This document shows positions 53,270-61,653 of a DNA stretch of 64,000 nt, one piece after another (position 1 is the stretch's first letter; every line of letters starts with the position of its first letter). The stretch lies in contig NZ_FRBL01000004.1 in the NCBI RefSeq assembly GCF_900142605.1, positions 310,001-374,000 of the forward strand, written 5' to 3'. Below the pieces are notes generated by a model that saw nothing but the letters and a program-made list of their open reading frames with translations, did no database searches and was not told the origin of the DNA. The stretch comes from Chitinophaga jiangningensis. GTDB lineage: Bacteria; Bacteroidota; Bacteroidia; Chitinophagales; Chitinophagaceae. A program made the position numbers and the translations under genes.

Positions 53270-53372
53270 TTGCAAAGACTCAATTCACTTTAGGCGCCTT
53301 CGGCGCCAGGAGCGCGATCTTTTTTGCTCGCAAAGCAGCAAGCAGGTAAGCAGCAAAGGATGAGGTTTTGTT
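53256..53372. repeat. Dispersed intergenic repeat, copy A
   Basis: Two units of the type GATCTTTTTT..GCAAAG (53256-53277 and 53314-53335) flank the hairpin GGCGCC-TTC-GGCGCC (53293-53307), followed by AGCAGCAAGCAGGTAAGCAG. It aligns over about 110 bp, with small gaps, with 63733-63855. Placed between the sensor kinase and proS genes. Confidence 0.8.
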
Positions 53373-53416
53373 GCTTATGCTATGTTAAAACGGTTGTTTT
53401 GTTGCCTGCGTTATAT

Positions 53417-54892
53417 TTAGTAAGCCCTTGCGAAGAGCACTCTTTCTTTGGAAGGTTTACCGGTGAGGATACACTTGCCTTCTTCCTGCGGGTTGTTGAG
53501 CGGGATACAGCGGATGGTGGCTTTGGTAAGCTCTTTGATTTTTTCCTCTGTTTCGCTGGTACCATCCCAGTGGGCGGATACGAAACCTGCTTTGGTGTCC
53601 AGTACCTGTTTGAATTCCTCGAAGGTATCCACGCGGGTAATGTGTTCATCGCGGTAGTTCAGGGCCTTATTGTAGAGGTTCTGCTGAATTTCTTCCAGGA
53701 GCTGGTGGATGCGTGCACCCAGGCCTTCCAGTGGCAGACTCTCTTTTGTTTTATTATCGCGGCGGGCTACTTCGGCTACGCCGTTTTCGATATCGCGGGC
53801 GCCGATGGCAACGCGCACCGGTACGCCTTTCATTTCGTACTCGGCAAATTTCCATCCCGGGCGGCTGTTGTCGCTATCGTCATATTTCACGCTAACGCCT
53901 AATGCTTTCAGGTCGGCGATGAGGCCATTAACTTTCGCGTCGATTGCTGCTTTCTGGTCGTCTCCTTTGTAGATAGGCACGATCACTACCTGCAGTGGCG
54001 CGATGCGTGGAGGCAGCACCAGACCCTGGTCGTCAGAGTGCACCATGATGAGTCCACCGATGAGTCGGGTAGAAACGCCCCATGAGGTAGCCCATACATA
54101 TTCCTGTTTATTTTCCTTGTTGGAGAACTTCACTTCAAATGCTTTGGCGAAGTTTTGTCCGAGGAAGTGGGAGGTACCGGCCTGAAGGGCTTTACCGTCC
54201 TGCATGAGCGCTTCGATGCAATAGGTATCTACGGCACCGGCGAAGCGTTCGTTAGCGGTTTTAACACCACGTACAACAGGTACGGCCATATATTCTTCCG
54301 CGAAATTGGCGTATACTTCCAGCATCTGCGTGGTTTCTGCGATCGCTTCTTCTGCGGTGGCGTGGGCGGTATGACCTTCCTGCCAGAGGAATTCAGCGGT
54401 GCGGAGGAAGAGGCGGGTACGCATTTCCCAGCGAACAACGTTTGCCCATTGGTTGATGAGCAGTGGTAGGTCGCGGTAGGATTGAATCCAGTCTCTGTAT
54501 GTATTCCAAATGATGGTTTCAGAAGTTGGGCGAACGATGAGTTCTTCTTCGAGTTTCGCTTCCGGGTCTACCACTACGCCGCCGCCGTTCGGGTCATTTT
54601 TGAGGCGGTAATGGGTTACAACAGCACATTCCTTGGCGAAGCCTTCGATGTGAGCAGCCTCTTTACTGAGGAAGCTTTTGGGGATAAACAGCGGGAAATA
54701 AGCGTTCTGATGGCCGGTTTCTTTGAATTTACGGTCCAGTACGTCGCGCATTGCTTCCCATAAAGCAAAGCCATATGGTTTGATAACCATACATCCTTTC
54801 ACGGCAGAGTAATCTGCCAGTCCACCTTTCAGCACCAGGTCATTATACCACTGGGAATAATCTGCGGATCGGGCGGTGATCTCTTTACTCAT
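53417..54892 (-). CDS. proS: Prolyl-tRNA synthetase, archaeal/eukaryotic-type short form
   Basis: Class II aminoacyl-tRNA synthetase that charges tRNA-Pro. At 491 residues it is the short type (ProS type 3), without the bacterial INS editing domain. Motif 2 is RLFLRTAEFLWQEGHTAH, and FFPL-like YFPLFIPKSFL and the proline pocket WEMRTRLF are visible; the anticodon domain starts near 285 (APLQVVIVPIYKGDD) and the C-terminal domain ends RVLFARAY. The gene stands alone, with a terminator at 53237-53269 and a variant -7 element before it. Confidence 0.96.
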   Translation of the reverse strand: MSKEITARSADYSQWYNDLVLKGGLADYSAVKGCMVIKPYGFALWEAMRDVLDRKFKETGHQNAYFPLFIPKSFLSKEAAHIEGFAKECAVVTHYRLKNDPNGGGVVVDPEAKLEEELIVRPTSETIIWNTYRDWIQSYRDLPLLINQWANVVRWEMRTRLFLRTAEFLWQEGHTAHATAEEAIAETTQMLEVYANFAEEYMAVPVVRGVKTANERFAGAVDTYCIEALMQDGKALQAGTSHFLGQNFAKAFEVKFSNKENKQEYVWATSWGVSTRLIGGLIMVHSDDQGLVLPPRIAPLQVVIVPIYKGDDQKAAIDAKVNGLIADLKALGVSVKYDDSDNSRPGWKFAEYEMKGVPVRVAIGARDIENGVAEVARRDNKTKESLPLEGLGARIHQLLEEIQQNLYNKALNYRDEHITRVDTFEEFKQVLDTKAGFVSAHWDGTSETEEKIKELTKATIRCIPLNNPQEEGKCILTGKPSKERVLFARAY

Positions 54893-54924
54893 AAAATAAA
54901 TATCTAATTTATATATCCTTATTT

Positions 54925-54937
54925 GGCAGCCAATGTA
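54925..54937 (-). promoter_or_regulatory. Variant -7 element (TACATTGGCTGCC) of proS
   Basis: TAnnTTGG on the minus strand, 33 bp before the proS start; 12 of 13 bases match that before ferredoxin paralogue 1. The rest of the 282-bp gap to 55174 is AT-rich without other genes. Confidence 0.35.
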
Positions 54938-55101
54938 TGATAAAAATTATCCTGATAAAAAAACTCCTATATCAAAGAAAACAAATTACAATTTGGCTTA
55001 ATTTTTGAATAATATTCAAAAGAAAAATGCTACAAACCTACATGAAAATCATAAAGCATCAAATAGTTGCAACAAAATAATATAGACAAGATAGTATGAT
55101 G

Positions 55102-55109
55102 TAACTTTG
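55102..55109 (+). promoter_or_regulatory. Promoter -7 element (TAACTTTG)
   Basis: Full TAnnTTTG match, 65 bp before the start of the Gly/Tyr-rich lipoprotein gene. Confidence 0.5.
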
Positions 55110-55174
55110 TGTAGCAGAAATCCGTTTAAAAAGAGTAGATTTACGATACAGATCACGCTTAAAATATATTTCAA

Positions 55175-56218
55175 ATGAAGCCTATATCATATTTAGTCAT
55201 CATGGCCGGCGCGTTAGCCCTGGGTGCTTGTTCCAGCACTTACAAAACAGCGTCTACCCCGGATGATGTATACTATTCACCCCGCCAACAGCAGCAACAG
55301 GGATATGCGAGTAATGGCAAAAACAACACCCGCCAGGATGATTATACCGCTACATCAGTGGCTGCCTCCGATGACGAAGGTGGTTCCTATGTAACCTATA
55401 GCGATGAGCAGGGAGATTACGAGCGCAGGTTAGAGCGTTTTGGTGCTACCGGCAGCAGCTATTCCGGTAGTTACTGGGATGGTTATTCTGATGGCCTGAG
55501 CGCAGGAAACAACTTCGCATTCAATTACGGAATGGGTCTGGGTTATGGTGGATTTGGCGGCTGGGGCTATCCTTACAGCAGCTTTGGTTATGGATACAGT
55601 CCTTACTGGGGTTCATCCTTCAGCATGGGCTTTGGCTACGGCTGGGGCGGTGGCTTCTACAATCCATGGTATGGCAGCATGTGGGGCTATCCTTACTACG
55701 CTTACAACCCATACTATAGCTACTATCCTTACTATGGTGGCGGTTATTACGGACACGGCTGGTACAGCGGCGGTTACAAAGGTAACTACACGCCTACCTA
55801 TAACCGTATTAACAACTATACCCGTCCGGTACGGAGCGGCGTTGCTTCCGGTAACGTGGTTCGTCCTAACAGAGGCGGTTATCAGCCAATCGGACCTAAC
55901 ACCGGTACCAACGGTCGTCCTAACAGAATTAACTACGCCAATACTTCCAACGGTACTGGTGGCAGATATACTCCATCTAACGGCAGCACTACTTCTGAAA
56001 GACCACGCAGGGTATTCCAGCAGTCAGGCAACGAAAGGCCGGTATACCAGAATAGCAACAGCAACAACGGCAGCTACTCCCGCCCTCAGCGTACCGAGTA
56101 CAGCAGACCAAGCCAGCCAAGCTATCAACCGAGCTACCAGCCAAGCAGCGCACCTAGCCGCGTAAACAGTGGCGGCGGTGGAGGCGGTTACTCCCGTCCT
56201 AGTCGCGGAGGCCGTTAA
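55175..56218 (+). CDS. Gly/Tyr-rich lipoprotein of unknown function
   Basis: A 347-residue exported protein. The signal peptide ends in a lipobox (LALGAC, Cys19). A short segment with DDEGGSYVTYSDEQGDYERRLERFG precedes a very Gly-, Tyr- and Trp-rich block at about 95-205 (YGYSPYWGSSFSMGFGYG), followed by an Arg-, Asn- and Ser-rich tail ending GGGGGYSRPSRGGR. This resembles adhesive or amyloid-like surface proteins in composition, but no family is assigned. Bacteroidota genomes carry similar predicted lipoproteins. A single gene with its own promoter and terminator; a 206-codon reading in another frame inside it is an effect of the biased codons. Confidence 0.8.
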   Translation: MKPISYLVIMAGALALGACSSTYKTASTPDDVYYSPRQQQQQGYASNGKNNTRQDDYTATSVAASDDEGGSYVTYSDEQGDYERRLERFGATGSSYSGSYWDGYSDGLSAGNNFAFNYGMGLGYGGFGGWGYPYSSFGYGYSPYWGSSFSMGFGYGWGGGFYNPWYGSMWGYPYYAYNPYYSYYPYYGGGYYGHGWYSGGYKGNYTPTYNRINNYTRPVRSGVASGNVVRPNRGGYQPIGPNTGTNGRPNRINYANTSNGTGGRYTPSNGSTTSERPRRVFQQSGNERPVYQNSNSNNGSYSRPQRTEYSRPSQPSYQPSYQPSSAPSRVNSGGGGGGYSRPSRGGR

Positions 56219-56233
56219 TACAAAGAATTTTCT

Positions 56234-56268
56234 GATAAGCGTAGCCTAAAAAACTACGCTTATCTTTT
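56234..56268 (+). terminator. Terminator of the Gly/Tyr-rich lipoprotein gene
   Basis: Perfect 11-bp arms GATAAGCGTAG (56234-56244) and CTACGCTTATC (56254-56264), followed by TTTT. Confidence 0.85.
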
Positions 56269-56369
56269 ACACCCACATACGAATTGCACGTTAGGGAACG
56301 TTTTTAGCCAACTAAAGCGTTTGTCAGCAATCATTACCTGCAAGCACATCTCATTTTAAGTTTTAATTT

Positions 56370-57899
56370 ATGATCAAGAGCATCTATCCTCTACTCGGAG
56401 GGTTGTTTTTATCTGTTTCCGCCATGGCCCAATCAGCTGAACAAGCATTGTTGTTCACCAACCAGCAACCCAGCGGAACAGCCAGAACACAGGCATTAGG
56501 AGGCGTATCGGTAGGACTCGGAGGTGACTTTTCATCCGCATTTACCAACCCAGCCGGTATCGGTATTTTTAAAACCGGAGAATTTCTGATTTCAGGTGGT
56601 GTGGCCACCTCTAAAAATTCATCCTCCTACCTCCCCATGGTAGACCCACTGGATGTAAAAGGCAGTAAATCCAATTTTCAGATTCCTAATATCGGTGTGG
56701 TGTTCGTGACCAACACCAACAGCGGCTCCAATACCTGGAATAACTGGTCCTTTGGCCTCGGTATGAACCGCAGCGCTAATTTCAACAACCAGGTAAGAAT
56801 TGGCGGCGTAACGGACTACACCTCCTATACAGAACCCTGGAGAGAAGAATCTGAACCCAGCAGCTATAATCCTGACTACGGCTCTATCGGCTCAGCACTG
56901 GCCTACAACCAGGCGCTGCTCGTGGAAGACAATGGCAAATGGATTTCCCTGGCCATGCCTACCGGCGCTGGCGGCGTAATGGAAAGCATCTATCAGCGCG
57001 CCCAGATCGATACCAAAGGCGGTATCAACGATTACGTATTCTCCCTTGGTACCAACTACGGCGACAGGCTCTATCTCGGTGTGAGCTTAAACCTTCCTAG
57101 TATTACCTACAAGGAAACGCTCTCTGTTTCTGAGGATGACAATACCGGCAACCAGAATAACGACTTTGGTTATTTCGATTATAAACAATACACTACCATC
57201 AACGGTCTTGGTTTCAGCGGAACGCTTGGTATCCTCTATAAAATCACCGACCGTTTCAGAATTGGTGGTTCCCTGCGCCTGCCTACTATTTACAGCATGA
57301 GCATCGCTACCAGCGCTGACCTGACTTCCAACACGGAGGGCTGGAAAGGTAAGCAGTCGTCCAGCGGCGCCGGCGAAGATTACAGCTATAACATGACGGC
57401 TCCCCTGCGTGCAAGCGCAGGTGCGTCCTACTTCTTCGGAAACCTCCAGGACGCGGATGCGGTAACGGGCTTCCTCGCAGCCGACTACGAATATGTGAAT
57501 CACAGTTCCTCCAAATACAGATTTGAGGATGCGGACAAAGGCTATGAAGGTGGCATCAATCAAACCATCGGCTTCCTGTACAAAGCAGCGTCCAATTTCA
57601 AGGCAGGTGCGGAAGTGAAGTTTGCGAGAATATTCGCTGCCAGAGGAGGTTTTGCTTACTATGGTAATCCATATTCCAACGACAGCTATAATATGGGCAT
57701 TGATGCTTCCCGTAAGACCTACAGCGGTGGCCTGGGCGTACGTACAAAAGGTATATACTTTGACGTTACTTACAGCTATACCCAAGGAAAAGACTACTAC
57801 CAGCTGTATTCTACCAATGATGCTAACACTTATCCTCCTGCAGCATTGCTGGATTTCAAGCGCAGCAATATCATGGGTACAATAGGGTTTAAATTTTAG
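56370..57899 (+). CDS. OMPP1/FadL/TodX-like outer-membrane protein
   Basis: A 509-residue outer-membrane beta-barrel protein with a signal peptide ending near SAMAQ. The N-terminal signature SGTARTQALGGVSVGLGGDFSSAFTNPAGIG is that of the FadL/PorV-like group in Bacteroidota, and the barrel ends FKRSNIMGTIGFKF with a terminal Phe. FadL-type proteins carry hydrophobic substrates across the outer membrane, while PorV serves type IX secretion; this protein is not identified as either. It lies downstream of the Gly/Tyr-rich lipoprotein gene, with a terminator between them, so they are independent. Confidence 0.87.
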   Translation: MIKSIYPLLGGLFLSVSAMAQSAEQALLFTNQQPSGTARTQALGGVSVGLGGDFSSAFTNPAGIGIFKTGEFLISGGVATSKNSSSYLPMVDPLDVKGSKSNFQIPNIGVVFVTNTNSGSNTWNNWSFGLGMNRSANFNNQVRIGGVTDYTSYTEPWREESEPSSYNPDYGSIGSALAYNQALLVEDNGKWISLAMPTGAGGVMESIYQRAQIDTKGGINDYVFSLGTNYGDRLYLGVSLNLPSITYKETLSVSEDDNTGNQNNDFGYFDYKQYTTINGLGFSGTLGILYKITDRFRIGGSLRLPTIYSMSIATSADLTSNTEGWKGKQSSSGAGEDYSYNMTAPLRASAGASYFFGNLQDADAVTGFLAADYEYVNHSSSKYRFEDADKGYEGGINQTIGFLYKAASNFKAGAEVKFARIFAARGGFAYYGNPYSNDSYNMGIDASRKTYSGGLGVRTKGIYFDVTYSYTQGKDYYQLYSTNDANTYPPAALLDFKRSNIMGTIGFKF

Positions 57900-57920
57900 T
57901 ATTCAGACTATTTATAGAGA

Positions 57921-57955
57921 AGCCGGTGCTGCGATTGCAGTACCGGCTTTTATTT
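57921..57955 (+). terminator. Terminator of the FadL-like gene
   Basis: Twelve-base arms AGCCGGTGCTGC (57921-57932) and GCAGTACCGGCT (57937-57948) with one G-U pair, followed by TTTATTTT. Confidence 0.85.
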
Positions 57956-57991
57956 TCAAGGTATTCTACTGTAATGGTTACACGCAGTTGG

Positions 57992-58897
57992 TCAGGTATC
58001 CATCTGCTGCTGCAGCCATGCATCTATCTGTTCCCCTTCCCTTGCATCAAACCATTGATATCCCGGGTCTTTCCTAAACCAGGTCAGCTGGCGTTTGGCA
58101 TATTGGCGGGTGTGGACTTTAATATCCTCAATGGCCTGTGGCAGTGTCAGGTTGCCATCAAGATAGTTGAATATTTCTGTGTAGCCAACGGTGCGCAGGG
58201 CGTTGTGGTTGCGGAATGCAAGCACAGCCCGCACTTCGTCTACAAGTCCGGCACTCACCATCATGTCTACACGTCGGTTAATATTATCGTGTAGTATTTC
58301 TTTAGGGAGATGTAAGCCTATCTTAATGATACGAAAGTCCCGCTGCCTTTTGGTGGCGGTTCGGAAAACGCTGATGGATTGGCCGGTGGCTTCGAGGACT
58401 TCCAGCGCCCGCATGAGGCGTGCGGGGTTATGGATTTCTGCGCCGGCGTAGAAGTCCGGGTCGCGGCGCTGCAGTTCCTCCTGCAGCCACGATATTCCTT
58501 TTTCGGCGTATTGGTTTGTGATGGATTGTCGCACTGCTGCCGGAATTTCCGGCATTTCGTCGATGCCTTCCGCGAAGGCTTTGATATACAGGCCGGTGCC
58601 GCCACACATCACTGCCACATCGTTGGTGGCGAAAATTTCCTCACAATATTGCAGTGCCAGCTTTTCATACATGCCGGCGTTTACCTCCTCGCGAATGCTG
58701 TGGGAGTTAATAAAATAGTGAGGCACTGCTGCCAGCTCCTGCGGAGATGGCTTTGCAGTGCCTATACTGATTTCTTTATAACATTGCCTGGAGTCTGCCG
58801 AAATAACGGAGGTATTGAACAGTTGTGCTATTCGTATAGCCGTGGCTGTTTTTCCGGAAGCGGTAGGTCCTGCAATGACGATAACAGTTTTTTGCAT
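57992..58897 (-). CDS. miaA: tRNA dimethylallyltransferase MiaA
   Basis: Adds the dimethylallyl group to A37 of UNN-reading tRNAs, the step before MiaB. The 301-residue protein has the P-loop GPTASGKTATA near 9-19, ISADSRQCYKEISIGTAKPS, the catalytic-site segment MCGGTGLYIKAFAEGID, and RQYAKRQLTWFRKD near the end that contacts tRNA. It begins 1 bp after the stop of the PRiA4-like gene, so the two are cotranscribed. miaB is at the other end of this window, not linked. Confidence 0.97.
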   Translation of the reverse strand: MQKTVIVIAGPTASGKTATAIRIAQLFNTSVISADSRQCYKEISIGTAKPSPQELAAVPHYFINSHSIREEVNAGMYEKLALQYCEEIFATNDVAVMCGGTGLYIKAFAEGIDEMPEIPAAVRQSITNQYAEKGISWLQEELQRRDPDFYAGAEIHNPARLMRALEVLEATGQSISVFRTATKRQRDFRIIKIGLHLPKEILHDNINRRVDMMVSAGLVDEVRAVLAFRNHNALRTVGYTEIFNYLDGNLTLPQAIEDIKVHTRQYAKRQLTWFRKDPGYQWFDAREGEQIDAWLQQQMDT

Positions 58898-58898
58898 A

Positions 58899-59471
58899 TC
58901 AGAACATCAAATCGTCTTCAGCGCCCAGCTCTTCCTGCTGATCGCTGCTGGCGTCATCTTCACCTTCTTCACCGAATCCGTCTTCATCCATGCCCTCTTT
59001 ATTGAGGTCGTATTTTTCTTCCATTTCCACGAGTTTATCACCCACGAGGCCTTTGGTACCGTATTGACTCGGTGCCAGTCCTTCTTTGCGTACGCAAACA
59101 GGGTAGGAAATTTTTATGTTTTCTTCTTTGGAAACGCCGATCAGTTCCACGAGGAATGACCAGTTTTTCGCAAAGTCGTACAGGTAAATGAATTTCTGGT
59201 TAGGATCTTTTACTGCTGCGCCGATAGGTGTTTCCGCCATCAGCAGGGGTTCCACTTTACGGGGAGTTCTATCCATTTCCAGGATGATTTCCCTACCTCT
59301 TTGCCAGTTATCATTACTGCGAAAGAAAGTCGCTTTATGTTTAGCGTCGAATTCGAATGCTTGCAGGATCGCTTGGTGAAATTGTAAAAACGTCTGATTA
59401 GGTTTGATCGCAATATCTCTGTAAACGCTTTCATCTTCTTCCCAGTAGACTCTGAATTTCAAAACCGGCAT
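58899..59471 (-). CDS. PRiA4b ORF-3-like protein (IS1096 TnpR-like passenger family)
   Basis: A 190-residue protein with the plasmid pRiA4b ORF-3 domain: VLKFRVYWEEDESVYRDI at the start, LQFHQAILQAFEFDAKHKATFF, and KFIYLYDFAKNWSFLVELIGV, then an acidic tail (EDDASSDQQEELGAEDDLMF). The family is named from a plasmid and from an IS1096 passenger, but no transposase, terminal repeats or insertion marks are seen here. It is placed directly before miaA with a 1-bp gap, which suggests a domesticated, chromosomal role. Its function is unknown. Confidence 0.85.
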   Translation of the reverse strand: MPVLKFRVYWEEDESVYRDIAIKPNQTFLQFHQAILQAFEFDAKHKATFFRSNDNWQRGREIILEMDRTPRKVEPLLMAETPIGAAVKDPNQKFIYLYDFAKNWSFLVELIGVSKEENIKISYPVCVRKEGLAPSQYGTKGLVGDKLVEMEEKYDLNKEGMDEDGFGEEGEDDASSDQQEELGAEDDLMF

Positions 59472-59567
59472 GACAATTAGGTTATAAGTTAGATAAAATA
59501 TATAAAGGTTTAACGCTCAAGAGAACGTATTGTTGCTAAAAATCTGCGCAATGTAAAAATACCAATT

Positions 59568-61004
59568 TTATTTAACTGGGGTCAGGTTGTAAGATTTTGC
59601 CTTTTCCAGCATATAAGCATAAGCAGCCTCGTAGGTGTTGGGGATTTCACCGTCCAAAATTGCTTCACGGATGGCGGTTTTAAGATCGCCCACGACTCTT
59701 CCCGGTGTTAATGCGAATGTTTCCATAATGATTTCGCCGGTAATAGGTGGCTGCCAGTTTCTGATCCTGTCGGTTTCTTCCACTTCCTTCATGCGGGCAC
59801 GGACCAGTTCAAAATTTTCGAGGTATCGTTTTACTTTAACTTTATTTTTTGAGGTGATGTCGGCTTCGCAAAGTAGCATCAGTCCGTCTATATCATCGCC
59901 GGCATCAAACAACAATCTGCGGATAGCCGAGTCCGTTATATTTTCCTTCGTCAGCGAGATCGGGCGCAGGTGCAGTTCTACCAGCTTTTTCACCAGTTTC
60001 ATCTTATCTCCCATCGGTAGTTTGAAGCGGGAGAAGATGCGGGTCACCATTTTACCACCTACGGCATCGTGGCCGTGAAACGTCCAGCCATGGCCTGGTT
60101 CAAACTTTTTAGTGGCAGGCTTACCGATATCATGCAATAGTGCGGCCCAGCGCAGCCAAAGGTCTTTGGTATGCTGTGCAATATTATCCACTACCTGCAG
60201 GGTATGATAGAAATTATCCTTATGGCCTTTTCCTTCATACATCTCCACTCCTACGAGGTCGATCATCTGCGGGAAAATGATTTTCAGCAAACCGGACTTA
60301 TATAATAAGTCCAGGCCTACGGAAGGTTTTGGGGAAAGCATAATTTTATTGAATTCGTCCGTTATCCTTTCCTGGGTAATGATACGAATTCTTTCTGCAT
60401 TCTCCTGTATGGCCTGAAATGCTTCCGGCACAATGGTAAACTGCAGCTGTGAGGCGAACCGGATGGCGCGCATCATGCGCAGCGGGTCATCGCTGAAGGT
60501 TTGGGCCGGTTCCAGCGGCGTGCGGATGATTTTTGCATCCAGGTCTGCCAGGCCGTTGAACGGGTCCAGCAGGGAACCATAGTCCTCGTCGCGGAGGCTG
60601 ATAGCCAGCGCATTGATGGTAAAATCGCGGCGGTTCTGATCGTCCTGAAGGGAGCCTTCGGTCACTTCAGGGTTGCGACTTTCCTGACGGTAGCTCTCTT
60701 TCCGGGCGCCTACAAATTCCATTTCGAGGTCATTCCATTTTACCTGGGCGGTACCATATGTTTTAAAGAAGCTGACAGGGACGTGATCGCCCAGGCTGGC
60801 AGCCAATTTATGTGCGAGGGCGATACCATCTCCCACACACACTATATCCATATCTTTCGTTCTTCTTCCGAGGAGTTTATCGCGCACAAAGCCTCCAATA
60901 AGATAGGCAGGCACTTTCAGCTCCTGAGCTGCCAGCGCTATCTTTTCCAGTATTTTTCTTTCCTGCAGTGAGCAGGGAATATCCATCGGCTTGTTGCTTA
61001 TCAT
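59568..61004 (-). CDS. cca: CCA tRNA nucleotidyltransferase with HD domain
   Basis: A 478-residue class II nucleotidyltransferase of the CCA-adding/poly(A) polymerase family. The catalytic core has LIGGFVRDKLLGRRTKDMDIV (GGxVRD and the DXD metal pair), then RRDFTINALAI and DPLRMMRAIRFASQL for nucleotide selection. A C-terminal HD domain (LRWAALLHDIGKP) adds a phosphohydrolase-like site, as in longer CCA enzymes. It matures or repairs the tRNA 3' end. The start could be 61004 (MISNKPMDIP) or the ATG 18 bp downstream. A -7 element lies 48 bp upstream. Confidence 0.93.
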   Translation of the reverse strand: MISNKPMDIPCSLQERKILEKIALAAQELKVPAYLIGGFVRDKLLGRRTKDMDIVCVGDGIALAHKLAASLGDHVPVSFFKTYGTAQVKWNDLEMEFVGARKESYRQESRNPEVTEGSLQDDQNRRDFTINALAISLRDEDYGSLLDPFNGLADLDAKIIRTPLEPAQTFSDDPLRMMRAIRFASQLQFTIVPEAFQAIQENAERIRIITQERITDEFNKIMLSPKPSVGLDLLYKSGLLKIIFPQMIDLVGVEMYEGKGHKDNFYHTLQVVDNIAQHTKDLWLRWAALLHDIGKPATKKFEPGHGWTFHGHDAVGGKMVTRIFSRFKLPMGDKMKLVKKLVELHLRPISLTKENITDSAIRRLLFDAGDDIDGLMLLCEADITSKNKVKVKRYLENFELVRARMKEVEETDRIRNWQPPITGEIIMETFALTPGRVVGDLKTAIREAILDGEIPNTYEAAYAYMLEKAKSYNLTPVK

Positions 61005-61051
61005 ATTAAATTTATCCTGTTGATGTAGGTCCTATTCCCAAAACCAGGGCG

Positions 61052-61059
61052 CAAATGTA
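61052..61059 (-). promoter_or_regulatory. Promoter -7 element (TACATTTG) of cca
   Basis: Minus-strand full TAnnTTTG match in the 69-bp gap between tsaC and cca. Confidence 0.55.
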
Positions 61060-61073
61060 AGAAATAAACGCCT

Positions 61074-61649
61074 TTAGTCGCGAATAACCGTGATACTACC
61101 ATCGTTGTGGATGCGGATAATGCGGCTGGCAATACTGGCTGCGGCCTCGTCCTGCCTGTGTTTCACCACATAATCCACTCCATTTACGATTGCCGGGTTT
61201 ACCGCGGAAAAAGTTGCCGGAGAAGGATCGCCGCTAATATTTGCCGAGGTGGAAACCAATGGTTTACGTAATCTTTTTATCAAGTGCCTGCAAAAAGGGT
61301 CCTGTACTATCCTGATGGCGATACTGCCATCGGCGTTGATCACATTGGAGGCCAGGCCCAGGGCGCCGTCGTATATGACGGTGGTAGGGCGTTCAAATCC
61401 TGCTATTATGTCCGCGATATCGGGTCTTGGATTGGCTACATAATGCAGTAAATCTCTGACATCTGCCAGCAGAATGACCAGGCTTTTGGCTTCTTCCCGG
61501 TTTTTGAGGGCGTACACCCTGCTTACGGCGGCTTCGTCAGTGGCGTCGCAACCGATGCCCCAGATGGTATCTGTGGGATAAAGAATCAGTCCGCCGTTAC
61601 GCAAAGCACCCAGCGAGGCTACGATATCATCTTCAAAAATCTCCATCAC
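61074..61649 (-). CDS. tsaC: L-threonylcarbamoyladenylate synthase (Sua5/YrdC family)
   Basis: Makes threonylcarbamoyl-AMP from threonine, bicarbonate and ATP for t6A37 of ANN-reading tRNAs. The 191-residue single-domain protein shows GGLILYPTDTIWGIGCDATD, ALKNREEAKSLVILLAD, and PLVSTSANISGDPSP, all typical of YrdC/Sua5. There is no C-terminal Sua5 domain. It begins 4 bp after the glycosyltransferase stop, so it is probably cotranscribed with it. The start could be 61649 or the next codon (MM). Confidence 0.95.
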   Translation of the reverse strand: MMEIFEDDIVASLGALRNGGLILYPTDTIWGIGCDATDEAAVSRVYALKNREEAKSLVILLADVRDLLHYVANPRPDIADIIAGFERPTTVIYDGALGLASNVINADGSIAIRIVQDPFCRHLIKRLRKPLVSTSANISGDPSPATFSAVNPAIVNGVDYVVKHRQDEAAASIASRIIRIHNDGSITVIRD

Positions 61650-61653
61650 TTAC

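Noticed and set aside
55545..56165. 206-codon plus-strand reading inside the Gly/Tyr-rich lipoprotein gene
   Set aside because: It is a frame shadow caused by Gly/Tyr-rich codons; the lipoprotein frame has a signal peptide, lipobox, promoter and terminator, while this one has a low-complexity Ala/Thr composition.
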